Assembly (NCBI GenBank): GCA_016934645.1
Contig: JAFGSL010000629.1
Coordinates: 1 to 23,873, forward strand
Source: Anaerolineae bacterium
Lineage (GTDB): Bacteria > Chloroflexota > Anaerolineae > B4-G1 > SLSP01
Direction of reading: 5' to 3'
DNA: 23,873 nucleotides
Under the pieces are notes generated by a model. That model was given only the letters and a program-made list of their open reading frames with translations, ran no database searches and was not told the DNA's origin. Positions within the stretch are counted from its first letter, which is position 1. The number at the start of each line of letters is the position of its first letter. Below, piece after piece: positions 1-7,192 of this stretch. Position numbers and translations under genes: made by a program.

Positions 1-1047
1 CCCATCAATCCCACAGCGCGCATCTACCCGCGCGACGTCATCCAAACCGGCATCTCAGCCCTTGACGGGATGAATGCCCTGGTGATGGGGCAAAAGCTCC
101 CCATCTTCTCCGGCAGTGGTCTGCCGCACAACCCACTGGCTGCCCAGATCGTGCGGCAAGCAAACATTCCCACCCTCAGCAAAGAACAGCAGCAGTTCGC
201 TGTTGTCTTTGCCGCGATGGGCATCAAACACGATGTCGCAGACTTCTTCCGCGAATCATTCGCCGGCAGCGGCGCGCTGCTTCACGTCACGATGTTCCTC
301 AATCTGGCCGACGATCCCCCTATCGAACGGCTCATCACACCGCGCGCGGCGCTCACGCTGGCCGAGTATCTGGCCTTCGAGAAGAACCTGCACGTGCTGG
401 TCGTCCTCACCGATATGACCAACTATTGCGAGGCGCTGCGACAGATCTCCAACATCCGGGGCGAAGTGCCGAGTCGCAAGGGCTACCCCGGCTACCTCTA
501 CAGCGACCTGGCTTCGATTTACGAACGCACAGGCCGCATCAAGGGGAGTGAAGGCTCGATCACCCAACTGCCGATTCTCACAATGCCCAACGACGACATC
601 ACCCACCCCGTCCCCGACCTCACCGGCTACATCACCGAAGGCCAAACGGTGCTCAGCCGCGAACTGTTCCAGCAGGACGTGTACCCGCCCATCGCCGTGC
701 TGCCATCGCTCTCGCGGCTGATGAAGGATGGCATCGGCGCGGGGCGCACACGGGCCGACCACGCCCATCTCGCCGCGCAGCTCTATGCCGCCTACGCGCA
801 CGTACAAGACATCCGGTCACTGGCCTCGGTCATCGGCGAGGAAGAGCTAACCTCAGTAGACCAGGATTACCTGAAGTTTGGACGCGCTTTCGAGCAAACC
901 TTTATCGGCCAGGGTGTCTTCGAAAATCGTTCCATCGAAGATACGCTTAACCTGGGCTGGCGGATGTTGGCGCTGCTGCCCCGCGAAGAGTTGACCCGCG
1001 TTACCGAAGCCGAGATCGAGCGCTATTACCGGGAAAGTACAACCTAA
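1..1047 (+). CDS. ntpB: V/A-type ATP synthase subunit B, 5'-truncated by the window edge
   Basis: This is the non-catalytic nucleotide-binding subunit of a V/A-type rotary ATPase; it alternates with the catalytic A subunits in the cytoplasmic V1/A1 head. The open frame runs unbroken from base 1, so the ATG at 70 is internal. The first visible residues ([20 protein letters not shown]) and then [24 protein letters not shown] are hallmark B-subunit sequence. Further conserved blocks are [18 protein letters not shown] and [20 protein letters not shown]. There is no GxxxxGKT P-loop, as expected for B rather than A. About 348 residues are visible; B subunits are usually about 460, so roughly the first quarter is missing. 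The stop codon shares one base with the ntpD start (TAATG), which indicates translational coupling in an ATPase operon whose earlier genes lie to the left. The direction of the enzyme (ATP synthesis or ion pumping) cannot be told from this fragment. Confidence 0.95.
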   Translation, partial: PINPTARIYPRDVIQTGISALDGMNALVMGQKLPIFSGSGLPHNPLAAQIVRQANIPTLSKEQQQFAVVFAAMGIKHDVADFFRESFAGSGALLHVTMFLNLADDPPIERLITPRAALTLAEYLAFEKNLHVLVVLTDMTNYCEALRQISNIRGEVPSRKGYPGYLYSDLASIYERTGRIKGSEGSITQLPILTMPNDDITHPVPDLTGYITEGQTVLSRELFQQDVYPPIAVLPSLSRLMKDGIGAGRTRADHAHLAAQLYAAYAHVQDIRSLASVIGEEELTSVDQDYLKFGRAFEQTFIGQGVFENRSIEDTLNLGWRMLALLPREELTRVTEAEIERYYRESTT

Positions 1048-1748
1048 TGCAACAAAAAACAGCTCCCACCCGCAGCAATCTTCTCCGCATGCGCCAGGCG
1101 CTCAAGCTGGCGCAGGAAGGATACGAAATCCTGGATAAAAAGCGGGAAGTCCTGACAAGCGAACTGATTCACCAGGCGCACAATGCCGCAACGCAGCAAA
1201 CCCAGGTCTGGCAGAAACTGGCCGTCGCCTACCAGGCGCTGGTGGAAGCGCGGCTCTCGATGGGACGCGAGCACCTTGAATGGACAGCCCTTGCCGTCAA
1301 CAAAAGCGTCGAAGTCGAGATCAAGCTGCGCAGCATCATGGGCGTCGTCATCCCTACGGTCGAAGCCCATGGCGAGCCGCCGGAGATACCCTATGGTTTG
1401 GGTGATACCACCGTGGCCCTCGATGAGGCCGTCGCACGCTTCCGGAAGGTCCTGGATGAAATTCCCATGCTCTCCGAGATGATGATCTCTGTATGGCGGC
1501 TGGCGCGAGAGTTGCAGAAGACGCAGCGCCGCGTCAACGCGCTGCAATACATCTTCATCCCCGAATACGAAGAAATTGTCAAATTCATCGAAAGCGCGCT
1601 CGAAGAACGCGAGCGCGAGGAAGTCTTCCGGCTCAAGCGTCTCAAGTCCAAGGCGACGACCGCACGAGTCGGACCGACGACGCGCGAGTACCAACAACCT
1701 TACCGCGATATAGGGGGTGGGAAACCAACTTCATACGAATTCGGTTAA
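1047..1748 (+). CDS. ntpD: V/A-type ATP synthase subunit D (central stalk)
   Basis: Subunit D is the long coiled-coil axle of the V/A-type ATPase, carrying torque between the head and the membrane rotor. The 233-residue protein starts PTRSNLLRMRQALKLAQEGYEILDKKREVL, the characteristic N-terminal helix. It ends with the second helix of the hairpin, around residues 155-205 (RRVNALQYIFIPEYEEIVKFIESALEERERE). The length fits the family, which is about 200-230. The last ~30 residues (TARVGPTTREYQQPYRDIGGGKPTSYEFG) are a low-complexity, probably unstructured tail. The ATG overlaps the ntpB TAA by one base, and the B-D order is standard for this operon type. D appears to be the last ATPase gene, because the next 224 bases are non-coding and contain an inverted repeat. 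Confidence 0.95.
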   Translation: MQQKTAPTRSNLLRMRQALKLAQEGYEILDKKREVLTSELIHQAHNAATQQTQVWQKLAVAYQALVEARLSMGREHLEWTALAVNKSVEVEIKLRSIMGVVIPTVEAHGEPPEIPYGLGDTTVALDEAVARFRKVLDEIPMLSEMMISVWRLARELQKTQRRVNALQYIFIPEYEEIVKFIESALEEREREEVFRLKRLKSKATTARVGPTTREYQQPYRDIGGGKPTSYEFG

Positions 1749-1785
1749 GATGTATATCCTTTAAAGTAACTATTCAGTTCGGAAG

Positions 1786-1880
1786 CCTTGCGAAGGTTTT
1801 GGAACAGGTTTTGCGCCATAGGACCAACAGGACTAACGCGATAGTTGCGTGACACACAGTGTCTTTGAACCTTCGCAAGG
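1786..1880. repeat. Inverted repeat in the ntpD-usp spacer
   Basis: CCTTGCGAAGGTT (1786-1798) is repeated exactly in inverse as AACCTTCGCAAGG (1868-1880), with 69 bases between. The spacer holds a smaller hairpin, GACAC-ACA-GTGTC (1851-1863). AACAGGTT follows both arms as a direct repeat (1803-1810 and 1888-1895), and CCTTTAAA occurs on both sides (1758-1765 and 1898-1905). No T-run follows either arm, so it is not a standard intrinsic terminator. It could fold as an RNA leader or intercistronic stem before the stress-protein gene, or be a decayed small mobile repeat. I see no gene in 1749-1972. Confidence 0.55.
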
Positions 1881-1972
1881 ATGGCTGAACAGGTTACCCT
1901 TTAAAAACATAATGTGGCGAAACCCTATCGATTCATGTTAGAGGAGTATTGACATAACATACGGAGGTAGCC

Positions 1973-2440
1973 ATGGAAGCACGAAAAAGCCCGTTTTCGC
2001 ACATCATCGTCCCCACCGACGGCTCCGAGACCTCGATCAATGCAGGACAGTTAGCCATCCACATGGCGTCATTGTGCCCGACAAAAATCACGTTTGTTTA
2101 TGTAATTGATGATAAAACGGCAGAAGAAGTTTCCAGAACAACGCGTAGGACGCTGGATGAGGTGCGTGCAGAATCCAGTGACACGGCCAGCCGTTATCTG
2201 GACTATCTGACACGTCTGGCTTCCCATCGAGGCATAGCCACCGAACGGACCATCCGTTACGGCACTCCGTACATAGAAATCACCGAGCTGGCGCGGGAGG
2301 TAGGCGCTGATCTCATCGTCATCGGGCGCGTTGGCGGGTTGGGAACACAGCGTCTGGCGCGCATCGGCGCTGTGGCCGAACGCGTCATCGAATACGCCCA
2401 CTGTCCCGTCTTAACGGTGCGGCACATGCCCCACACGTGA
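1973..2440 (+). CDS. Universal stress protein (UspA domain)
   Basis: A single-domain 155-residue cytoplasmic stress protein. These bind ATP or other ligands and appear during starvation, redox or envelope stress, but the exact role here cannot be deduced. The N-terminal strand with the ligand-contacting Asp is visible as HIIVPTDGSE (about residues 10-19). The C-terminal half has the expected ADLIVIGRVGGLGTQRLARIGAVAERVIEYAHCPVLTVR. The nucleotide motif G-x2-G-x9-G(S/T) is imperfect: ten residues separate the second and third glycines, and the third is followed by Ala. ATP binding is therefore plausible but not assured. A strong ribosome site (GGAGG, 1963-1967) sits before the ATG. Downstream there is a 7-bp hairpin (2466-2487) without a T-run. 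Confidence 0.92.
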   Translation: MEARKSPFSHIIVPTDGSETSINAGQLAIHMASLCPTKITFVYVIDDKTAEEVSRTTRRTLDEVRAESSDTASRYLDYLTRLASHRGIATERTIRYGTPYIEITELAREVGADLIVIGRVGGLGTQRLARIGAVAERVIEYAHCPVLTVRHMPHT

Positions 2441-2652
2441 AATCTACCCCAAAATGTTCAAACGCACTCTCGTCTGGCTCCGAGAGTCTATCAGCGCGCT
2501 GTGTACATCTCGCCATACACTTGCAGGCGTTGTACGTGATCGACTGGCAAGTCGATGGTGTCAGGATCACCATTGACCAGACGGTGCTCGAAGACTGGAA
2601 CGAGATCGATGCAGTCGAGTTGGTGGGTATCACCGAGCGGCCGGGTGGATAA
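2437..2652 (+). pseudogene. Possible remnant of an extracellular-domain gene
   Basis: A 71-codon open frame can start at a GTG overlapping the stress-protein stop (GTGA), but I see no ribosome site for it. Its first ~28 codons cross a hairpin (ACTCTCG 2466-2472 with CGAGAGT 2481-2487) and are rich in Ser, Ala and Cys like non-coding sequence. The last ~40 residues look like genuine protein: WQVDGVRITIDQTV followed by LEDWNEIDAVELVGITE. From memory, a closing 'WNEIDAVELVG' strand of this kind recurs at the end of beta-sandwich modules in secreted proteins of Chloroflexota and Planctomycetota. My reading is the surviving 3' end of a longer surface-protein gene. A real small protein is the alternative. 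Confidence 0.4.
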
Positions 2653-2713
2653 TCGCGGCCGCGATCTAGCAGACCTGGGAGGCCTCAGGCTTCTGTGGAG
2701 ACCTTCCAGGTCT
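2652..2713. repeat. Palindrome and hairpin upstream of the secreted-protein pair
   Basis: ATCGCGGCCGCGAT (2652-2665) is a perfect 14-bp palindrome. It is followed by a 12-bp stem in which 2671-2682 (AGACCTGGGAGG) pairs with 2702-2713 (CCTTCCAGGTCT) through one G-U pair, with a 19-base loop. The stem ends ten bases before the ribosome site of the gene at 2738. No T-run follows. It could be a 5'-leader structure or a dispersed repeat. The AGACCTG core resembles the stem of the terminator at 16155-16191. Confidence 0.5.
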
Positions 2714-2737
2714 AGAGCTTTGAAAAGGAGAAAACTC

Positions 2738-3829
2738 GTGAAGACACAAAGGCTTTTCCAGTACACCAGCGTAGCTCTCGTCGTGATATTGTTGTTTGCG
2801 ACGGGGCCCGCGCAGGGTCAGGAACCGGAGCCAGAGGGAGGGCCCGAAGGAACAGAGTACATCCTGGCCCAGCCGCCGTACACCATGAACTACCAGGGCT
2901 ATCTGACCGATAGCGGCGGCAACCCGCTGAACGGCACGTACGACCTGGTGTTCCGGCTGTACGACGATGCCGCAGTAGGTACAATGGAGTGGGGGCCGGA
3001 AACTCACAACAATGTTGCGGTGACCAATGGCATTTTCCAGGTAGCCTTGGGCAGTGTCGTTACCCTGTTACCCAACAACTTTGACGAAGCGTTGTTCTTA
3101 GAAGTGGAGGTGGAAGGTACAACAGTGACTCCCCGCCAGCCGCTGCGCGCGGTGCCTTATGCTTTTGGCCTGGTACCCGGCGCGGAGGTGCAGGGGGATC
3201 CCATGGGCTCCGACTATGGCCTGTACGTCAACAATACCGGCACCGGCGCTACCGATAAGGGCATACGCGCGGTGGGGAATCAATACGGTATCTATGCAGA
3301 TTCCCTCACCGATTCCTACGCCATCTACAGCGCCGACATAACCTACTCAGACGAGGGCTATGCCGGGCCAAACACGTACGTGTGGCTGCCAGCTATGGAC
3401 GCCAACCTCAAATACGCAGATCGAGACCAGGCACACATTGAGTTATTGACTTACGGCGAGGTGCAAATCGCCGCAGACGCCGCCGCTGATGTGGATGTTG
3501 AGATACCGATACAGATCGAGGTCCCCTACGGTCGGCAGTATCTTCTCAGGAGTGCCAGGATCTACTACAAAGTGAATAGCGATTGCTATATCACGAATTC
3601 ATGGATTTTGGGCAGGGACTTTAGCAGTGGTGCTGACCAGACGCTAGTCGCCAGCACCACTGATAGGACAAGCACCTCGTTTGACTACTACACGCTCGAT
3701 ACTACTGACTACTATACCATAACCAATACTCAGGCCCCCACCAATTTGCAGATTCGCATCCACATGAACAACACCGATGGTGATGCCTACTTGTACGGGG
3801 TGAGGCTGGAACTGGACAGCTCCTACTAG
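2738..3829 (+). CDS. Secreted beta-rich protein with an 'NYQGYLTDSGGNPLNGTY' domain
   Basis: I start this gene at the GTG at 2738, which follows AAAAGGAG (2723-2730) at good spacing and gives a signal peptide at once: MKTQRLF, a hydrophobic core, and likely cleavage near residue 27 (PAQG/QE). An upstream ATG in the same frame would bury the signal peptide behind ~60 unlikely residues. The 363-residue product has an acidic linker and then, at about residues 45-150, a domain from MNYQGYLTDSGGNPLNG to TPRQPLRAVPYAFGL. This resembles the N-terminal domain of many bacterial tail-fibre-like surface proteins. The C-terminal ~120 residues are Tyr/Thr-rich predicted beta strands (LLRSARIYYKV, LQIRIHMNNTDGDAYLYGVRLELDSSY end). 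No S74 autoprocessing domain or membrane anchor is present. The function is unknown, perhaps a surface or appendage component. It probably forms an operon with the gene 15 bases downstream. Confidence 0.85.
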   Translation: MKTQRLFQYTSVALVVILLFATGPAQGQEPEPEGGPEGTEYILAQPPYTMNYQGYLTDSGGNPLNGTYDLVFRLYDDAAVGTMEWGPETHNNVAVTNGIFQVALGSVVTLLPNNFDEALFLEVEVEGTTVTPRQPLRAVPYAFGLVPGAEVQGDPMGSDYGLYVNNTGTGATDKGIRAVGNQYGIYADSLTDSYAIYSADITYSDEGYAGPNTYVWLPAMDANLKYADRDQAHIELLTYGEVQIAADAAADVDVEIPIQIEVPYGRQYLLRSARIYYKVNSDCYITNSWILGRDFSSGADQTLVASTTDRTSTSFDYYTLDTTDYYTITNTQAPTNLQIRIHMNNTDGDAYLYGVRLELDSSY

Positions 3830-3844
3830 CCAGGAGGGGGTGAT

Positions 3845-4117
3845 ATGCCAAAGAAAACACTCATTCTGGTGGCAGCCGTGCTGGCCTGCGGCCTGATCCT
3901 GGCAGGGAGCGTGCTGGCCGCCAACGGTTTTGCCATCCCGCGCAGCGTGATCGGCGGGGGAGGGCAGTTGGCGGTGGGCGGCGATTATATCCTCCACGGC
4001 ACCGTGGGCGAGCCCATCGCCAGCGGCTTTGATCAGGGCGCCACCTACGGTGTCAGCTCCGGGTTTTGGTGGCCGACCAGGTACAAGGTCTACCTGCCGC
4101 TTGTTCTGAAGAACTAG
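3845..4117 (+). CDS. Small secreted protein with a C-terminal LPLVLKN tail
   Basis: A 90-residue exported protein preceded by a strong ribosome site (AGGAGGGGG) 15 bases after its neighbour. It has a signal peptide (MPKKTLILVAAVLACGLILAGSVLA, probable cleavage after AGSVLA, residue 25). A glycine-rich beta module follows, with SVIGGGGQLAVGGDYIL, then HGTVGEPIASG and ending YGVSSGFWW. It finishes in YKVYLPLVLKN. From memory, the GGGG...GGxYxLxGTxGxP...SGGFW module is common in secreted proteins of Chloroflexota and Planctomycetota, and a terminal LPL(V/I)x(K/R)N is very frequent at the end of Chloroflexota exported proteins. I infer a surface-retention or sorting role for the tail; that is unproven. 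It is short enough to be a minimal carrier of the motif. It shares the operon with the larger secreted protein, so the two may act together. Confidence 0.85.
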   Translation: MPKKTLILVAAVLACGLILAGSVLAANGFAIPRSVIGGGGQLAVGGDYILHGTVGEPIASGFDQGATYGVSSGFWWPTRYKVYLPLVLKN

Positions 4118-4187
4118 CTGCTCGCATCAAATGCCCGGCACTTATCATCGGTGGTGGTTGCGCCAACCCGCAATCGCCACAGCTTAA

Positions 4188-4239
4188 CCGTTCAGCGGCG
4201 CTGCGCTCTCCCCTGCGGGGAGGCTTGCCCGCTGAACGG
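4188..4239. repeat. Compound hairpin between the secreted pair and the NUDIX gene
   Basis: An outer perfect 11-bp inverted repeat, CCGTTCAGCGG (4188-4198) and CCGCTGAACGG (4229-4239), encloses an inner perfect 6-bp stem, CTCCCC-TGC-GGGGAG (4208-4222). No T-run follows either orientation, so Rho-independent termination is not supported. It may be a REP-like intergenic element or a transcript-stabilising structure. The rest of 4118-4274 shows no gene. Confidence 0.6.
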
Positions 4240-4274
4240 GCCGCGAGTTGCCAACCAGTAGAAGACGTTTGCCA

Positions 4275-4841
4275 ATGAAAGACGCGAAGAAACAATTGCT
4301 GGATATGAATATCAACGGTGCTGTGGTTTCGGTCATTGTTGAGCGCGAACACAACGGCGAAGTCGAGGTGTTGGTGCAAACACGGTGGAAACCGGAGCGG
4401 GATCCGGTCTACTCTGGCACATTGGAGATTCCCGCCGGCGGTATCGCGTCCTATGAAAACATCTACGAAGCAGCCCGTCGCGAGGTGTGGGAAGAGACAG
4501 GTTTGCGGGTGACGAGCTTCTATCCAGATGTGCAGACCGCGATCTATGCGCCGCGAGATGATGATTGCTTTGCCTTCGTACCATTTTGTTGTCAACAACA
4601 GCTCAAAGGGGGCATACCACGCATCGGCATCGTCTTCGTCTGTCAGGTAGAAGATGCAGCGCCGAAGCCGGGGGCAGGAGAAGTACGAGATGTTTTCTGG
4701 GTCAAAGTCGCAGAGTTACGCGAGATTGTGGAGAAACAACCGGAGAGGGTATTCACACTACAATTGCCGGTTCTAGACTATTACCTGCGGTGCCGTGAAG
4801 GTCGCAACCGTATGCCAGCAAGAAATGGAACGACATCATAG
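4275..4841 (+). CDS. NUDIX hydrolase
   Basis: A cytoplasmic hydrolase of nucleoside diphosphate-linked compounds. The Nudix box is complete, with G55, E61, R69, E70, E73, E74, G76 and L77 in the exact GX5EX7REUXEEXGU spacing (GGIASYENIYEAARRE then VWEETGL), so Mg2+-dependent catalysis is expected. The 188-residue length fits the family. LEIPAGGI before the box and the ADP-ribose-pyrophosphatase-like arrangement suggest a sugar-nucleotide substrate, but this is not diagnostic. I chose the ATG at 4275; a TTG at 4248 would add nine residues encoded just after the hairpin. Neither start has a strong ribosome site. It is convergent with the next gene, 58 bases away. Confidence 0.88.
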   Translation: MKDAKKQLLDMNINGAVVSVIVEREHNGEVEVLVQTRWKPERDPVYSGTLEIPAGGIASYENIYEAARREVWEETGLRVTSFYPDVQTAIYAPRDDDCFAFVPFCCQQQLKGGIPRIGIVFVCQVEDAAPKPGAGEVRDVFWVKVAELREIVEKQPERVFTLQLPVLDYYLRCREGRNRMPARNGTTS

Positions 4842-4899
4842 TCCCCACCTGCTGTAGATCAAGCGGAGACTAGCACAACCAGCCAAAACCCAAGCTAAC

Positions 4900-5118
4900 T
4901 CACAGTCCCGGCGGGACAAGACGCTTGAAGAAATAGATGAAATCTCCGTCGGGATCGGGGTCATGAAGCACGTCTACCAGCTCCCAGCCCTCGTCTTCCA
5001 ACTTGCTGAATGCCAGGCGATCGGTGAGATGCAGATCGCGTTTGTTTTCAAAAGCGCCCGCTGACCCCAAAAAGGTCACCCGGCTTCCCTGAAGTTTACA
5101 GTGCTGCCATTTTTCCAT
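4900..5118 (-). CDS. Small DUF4177-like protein
   Basis: A 72-residue protein preceded on its strand by a strong purine-rich ribosome site (AGGGGGAGGA) about six bases before the ATG. Its C-terminal half, LEDEGWELVDVLHDPDPDGDF followed by IYFFKRL, matches the layout of DUF4177: a helix, GWELV, a strand, and a closing aromatic/KR strand. No signal peptide or membrane segment is visible, so it is probably cytoplasmic. The function of the family is unknown. The gene is separated from the ABC-transporter operon by 160 bases containing palindromic repeats, so it may be transcribed on its own. Confidence 0.75.
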   Translation of the reverse strand: MEKWQHCKLQGSRVTFLGSAGAFENKRDLHLTDRLAFSKLEDEGWELVDVLHDPDPDGDFIYFFKRLVPPGL

Positions 5119-5160
5119 CTTTCGTCCTCCCCCTAAAATGACTTTACTTCAACGCTTAAG

Positions 5161-5208
5161 GCGGATCACAATCCGCCGTTCCCGCAGCGCCGGATTGTGA
5201 TCCGGCGC
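5161..5208. repeat. REP-like double palindrome, copy 1
   Basis: Two self-complementary arms are present. Arm 1 is GCGGAT-CACA-ATCCGC (5161-5176). Arm 2 is a 9-bp stem, 5187-5195 with 5200-5208, with loop TGTG. The cores GGATCACAATCC (5163-5174) and GGATTGTGATCC (5192-5203) are exact reverse complements, so the element can fold as two small hairpins or one long one. A second element with the same plan lies at 22383-22445. No T-run follows. The rest of 5119-5278 shows no gene. Confidence 0.7.
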
Positions 5209-5278
5209 AGGCATTTTCGTTATCTTTGATGTGAAACCCCGCATGGGGACTCCTTAACCACAAATATCGGGCAAACCA

Positions 5279-7168
5279 TCAGCTTGCCAACGCCTGCTGC
5301 CCGCGGAACTGGCTCATATACAGATGATGGTAGAACCCCTGCTGTTCTAATAACTCGTGATGCGTGCCGCGTTCGATGATCTCGCCGTCGTTGATGACGA
5401 GGATGGTGTCGGCCTCGCGGATGGTGCTGAGGCGGTGCGCGATGACGAAGCTGGTGCGGCCTTCCATCAGGCGCAGCAGCGCCTCCTGGATGTGCTGCTC
5501 GGTGCGGGTGTCCACGCTACTCGTCGCCTCGTCGAGGATGAGGATGCCCGGATCGGCCAAAATAGCACGGGCGATGGCGAGTAACTGCCGCTGCCCCTGG
5601 CTAAGGTTGCTGCCACGCTCCGACAACTCCGTGTCGTAGCCCTGCGGCAGACGGCGGATGAACTGATCCGCATTCGCCAGCTTCGCCGCCGCGATCACCT
5701 CTTCGTCCGTCGCATCGAGCCGCCCGTAGCGGATGTTCTCCATCACCGACTCAGAGAAAAGGAAAGTGTCTTGCAGCACCACGCCGAGTCTAAGGCGCAG
5801 GCTGGCCTTGTTGTAAGCGCGCAAATCCACGTCATCGATGCGAATGGCACCGTCCTGGATGTCGTAGAAGCGCGAGAGCAGGTTGATCATCGTCGTCTTG
5901 CCCGCGCCCGTCGGGCCGACGAGCGCCACCGTTTTGCCCGGCTCCGCGTGAAAGCTCATATCTTTGATGACGGGGACATCTGGCACGTAACTGAAGTTCA
6001 CCCGATCGAAGACAACATCACCTTGCACTTTGTCCAGCACGATGGCATCGGGCGAGTCCTGGATTTCGGGCACTTGATCCAACAGCTCGAAAACGCGCTC
6101 CGTGCCGGCCAACGCGGACTGAATTTGGTTGTATAGGTCGCCCAACTGGCGCAGCGGTCCGGCGAAGCGGCGCGAGTAGTTGTAGAACGTGAGGATCGTA
6201 CCCACGGTGGCCCACCCCTGGATGATCATCCAACCGCCCAATCCGGCAAGGATGGCGATGTTGGCGTTGCTGAAAATGCCCATCAGCGGCGGCATCAACG
6301 TCGCGTAGGTCTGAGCGCGGATACCCACGTCCCGCGTCTCCTCGTTAACCCCGTCGAATTTCGCCAGCGTGGACCCCTCCTGCCCAAAGGCAATGATCAC
6401 GCGTTGCCCGCTGAAGATTTCTTCCAACTCGCCGTTCAACTGTCCAATGCGCATCTGGAACTCACGAAAGCCCTGTCGTGTGCGTTTACCTACATAGCCG
6501 GTGAACCACAGCATCAGCGGGAAGACAAACATCGAACCGAGCGCCAGCCAGAAGTTGATGGCGAACATCATAATCACAATGCCGACGAGGGAGAGCATTC
6601 CGCCGAACAAATCCGTGACGTTCTGCGCGAGCAGGCGGCTGAGCGCGTCCAGATCGTTGGTCAGGCGGCTCATCAAGTCGCCGTGCGGATTGCGATCAAA
6701 GAAGCTCAGCGACAACCTCTGTAAATGCGCGAACAGTTCCTCACGCAACACACGCATCACCTTTTGCACCATGCCCACCATGACCCGCGCCAGCACGACG
6801 CGCATGGCCATGGCTACGAGGTACGTTGTCAGCAACAGCAATGCAATCCCACCCAGGCCCGCGACATTGCGTTGGCTGATGAAACGGTCGATCGCCACAC
6901 CATTGAGATAAGGACCGACCAAATCAAGCAAGGTACTCAACGTCACCAATACAAACACCACAACCAACGTCCCACGATGGGGACGCAAATAGCCAAGCAA
7001 ACGCAGCAATGTGCCACGCACATCATGCGCCTTCTCAATCCGCGCCCCGCGATGCCGCCCGCCCGGCCCCGGCATGGGTATGGAGGTTTGTTGTCGATCG
7101 CGATTCCCAGAAACGGCCCCCGCCGGGCGTCCACCACCAGAAGAAGTTGATGTTTGTCGTTGTTCCAT
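5279..7168 (-). CDS. ABC exporter half-transporter with the canonical catalytic residues
   Basis: A 629-residue TMD-NBD fusion of the multidrug/lipid exporter type, acting in the cytoplasmic membrane. After a ~45-residue Gly/Arg-rich N-terminal extension comes the membrane domain with about six helices (roughly residues 55-330). The ATPase domain shows Walker A GPTGAGKTT (about 416), signature LSQGQ rather than LSGGQ (about 521), Walker B ILILDEATSSVD with the catalytic Glu (about 544) and H-loop His in IAHRLSTI (about 576). It follows the other half-transporter gene by only 24 bases and is third in the tetR operon. The altered signature here, together with the altered Walker B and H-loop in the partner, is the pattern of a heterodimeric exporter with one degenerate and one active ATP site. 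The substrate cannot be read from sequence. Confidence 0.93.
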   Translation of the reverse strand: MEQRQTSTSSGGGRPAGAVSGNRDRQQTSIPMPGPGGRHRGARIEKAHDVRGTLLRLLGYLRPHRGTLVVVFVLVTLSTLLDLVGPYLNGVAIDRFISQRNVAGLGGIALLLLTTYLVAMAMRVVLARVMVGMVQKVMRVLREELFAHLQRLSLSFFDRNPHGDLMSRLTNDLDALSRLLAQNVTDLFGGMLSLVGIVIMMFAINFWLALGSMFVFPLMLWFTGYVGKRTRQGFREFQMRIGQLNGELEEIFSGQRVIIAFGQEGSTLAKFDGVNEETRDVGIRAQTYATLMPPLMGIFSNANIAILAGLGGWMIIQGWATVGTILTFYNYSRRFAGPLRQLGDLYNQIQSALAGTERVFELLDQVPEIQDSPDAIVLDKVQGDVVFDRVNFSYVPDVPVIKDMSFHAEPGKTVALVGPTGAGKTTMINLLSRFYDIQDGAIRIDDVDLRAYNKASLRLRLGVVLQDTFLFSESVMENIRYGRLDATDEEVIAAAKLANADQFIRRLPQGYDTELSERGSNLSQGQRQLLAIARAILADPGILILDEATSSVDTRTEQHIQEALLRLMEGRTSFVIAHRLSTIREADTILVINDGEIIERGTHHELLEQQGFYHHLYMSQFRGQQALAS

Positions 7169-7192
7169 AATCCTCTGTCTCCTATGTACCGT

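Noticed and set aside
1949..1954. TTGACA resembling a -35 box upstream of the stress-protein gene
   Set aside because: A -10 box at normal spacing would fall on the start codon at 1973, leaving no room for the ribosome site.
2555..2737. N-terminal extension of the secreted protein from an upstream ATG
   Set aside because: It would place ~60 Arg/Ser/Trp-rich residues before a clear signal peptide and would read through the palindrome and hairpin; the GTG at 2738 has a proper ribosome site.
4188..4239. Hairpin considered as an intrinsic terminator
   Set aside because: Neither strand has a T-run following the stem.
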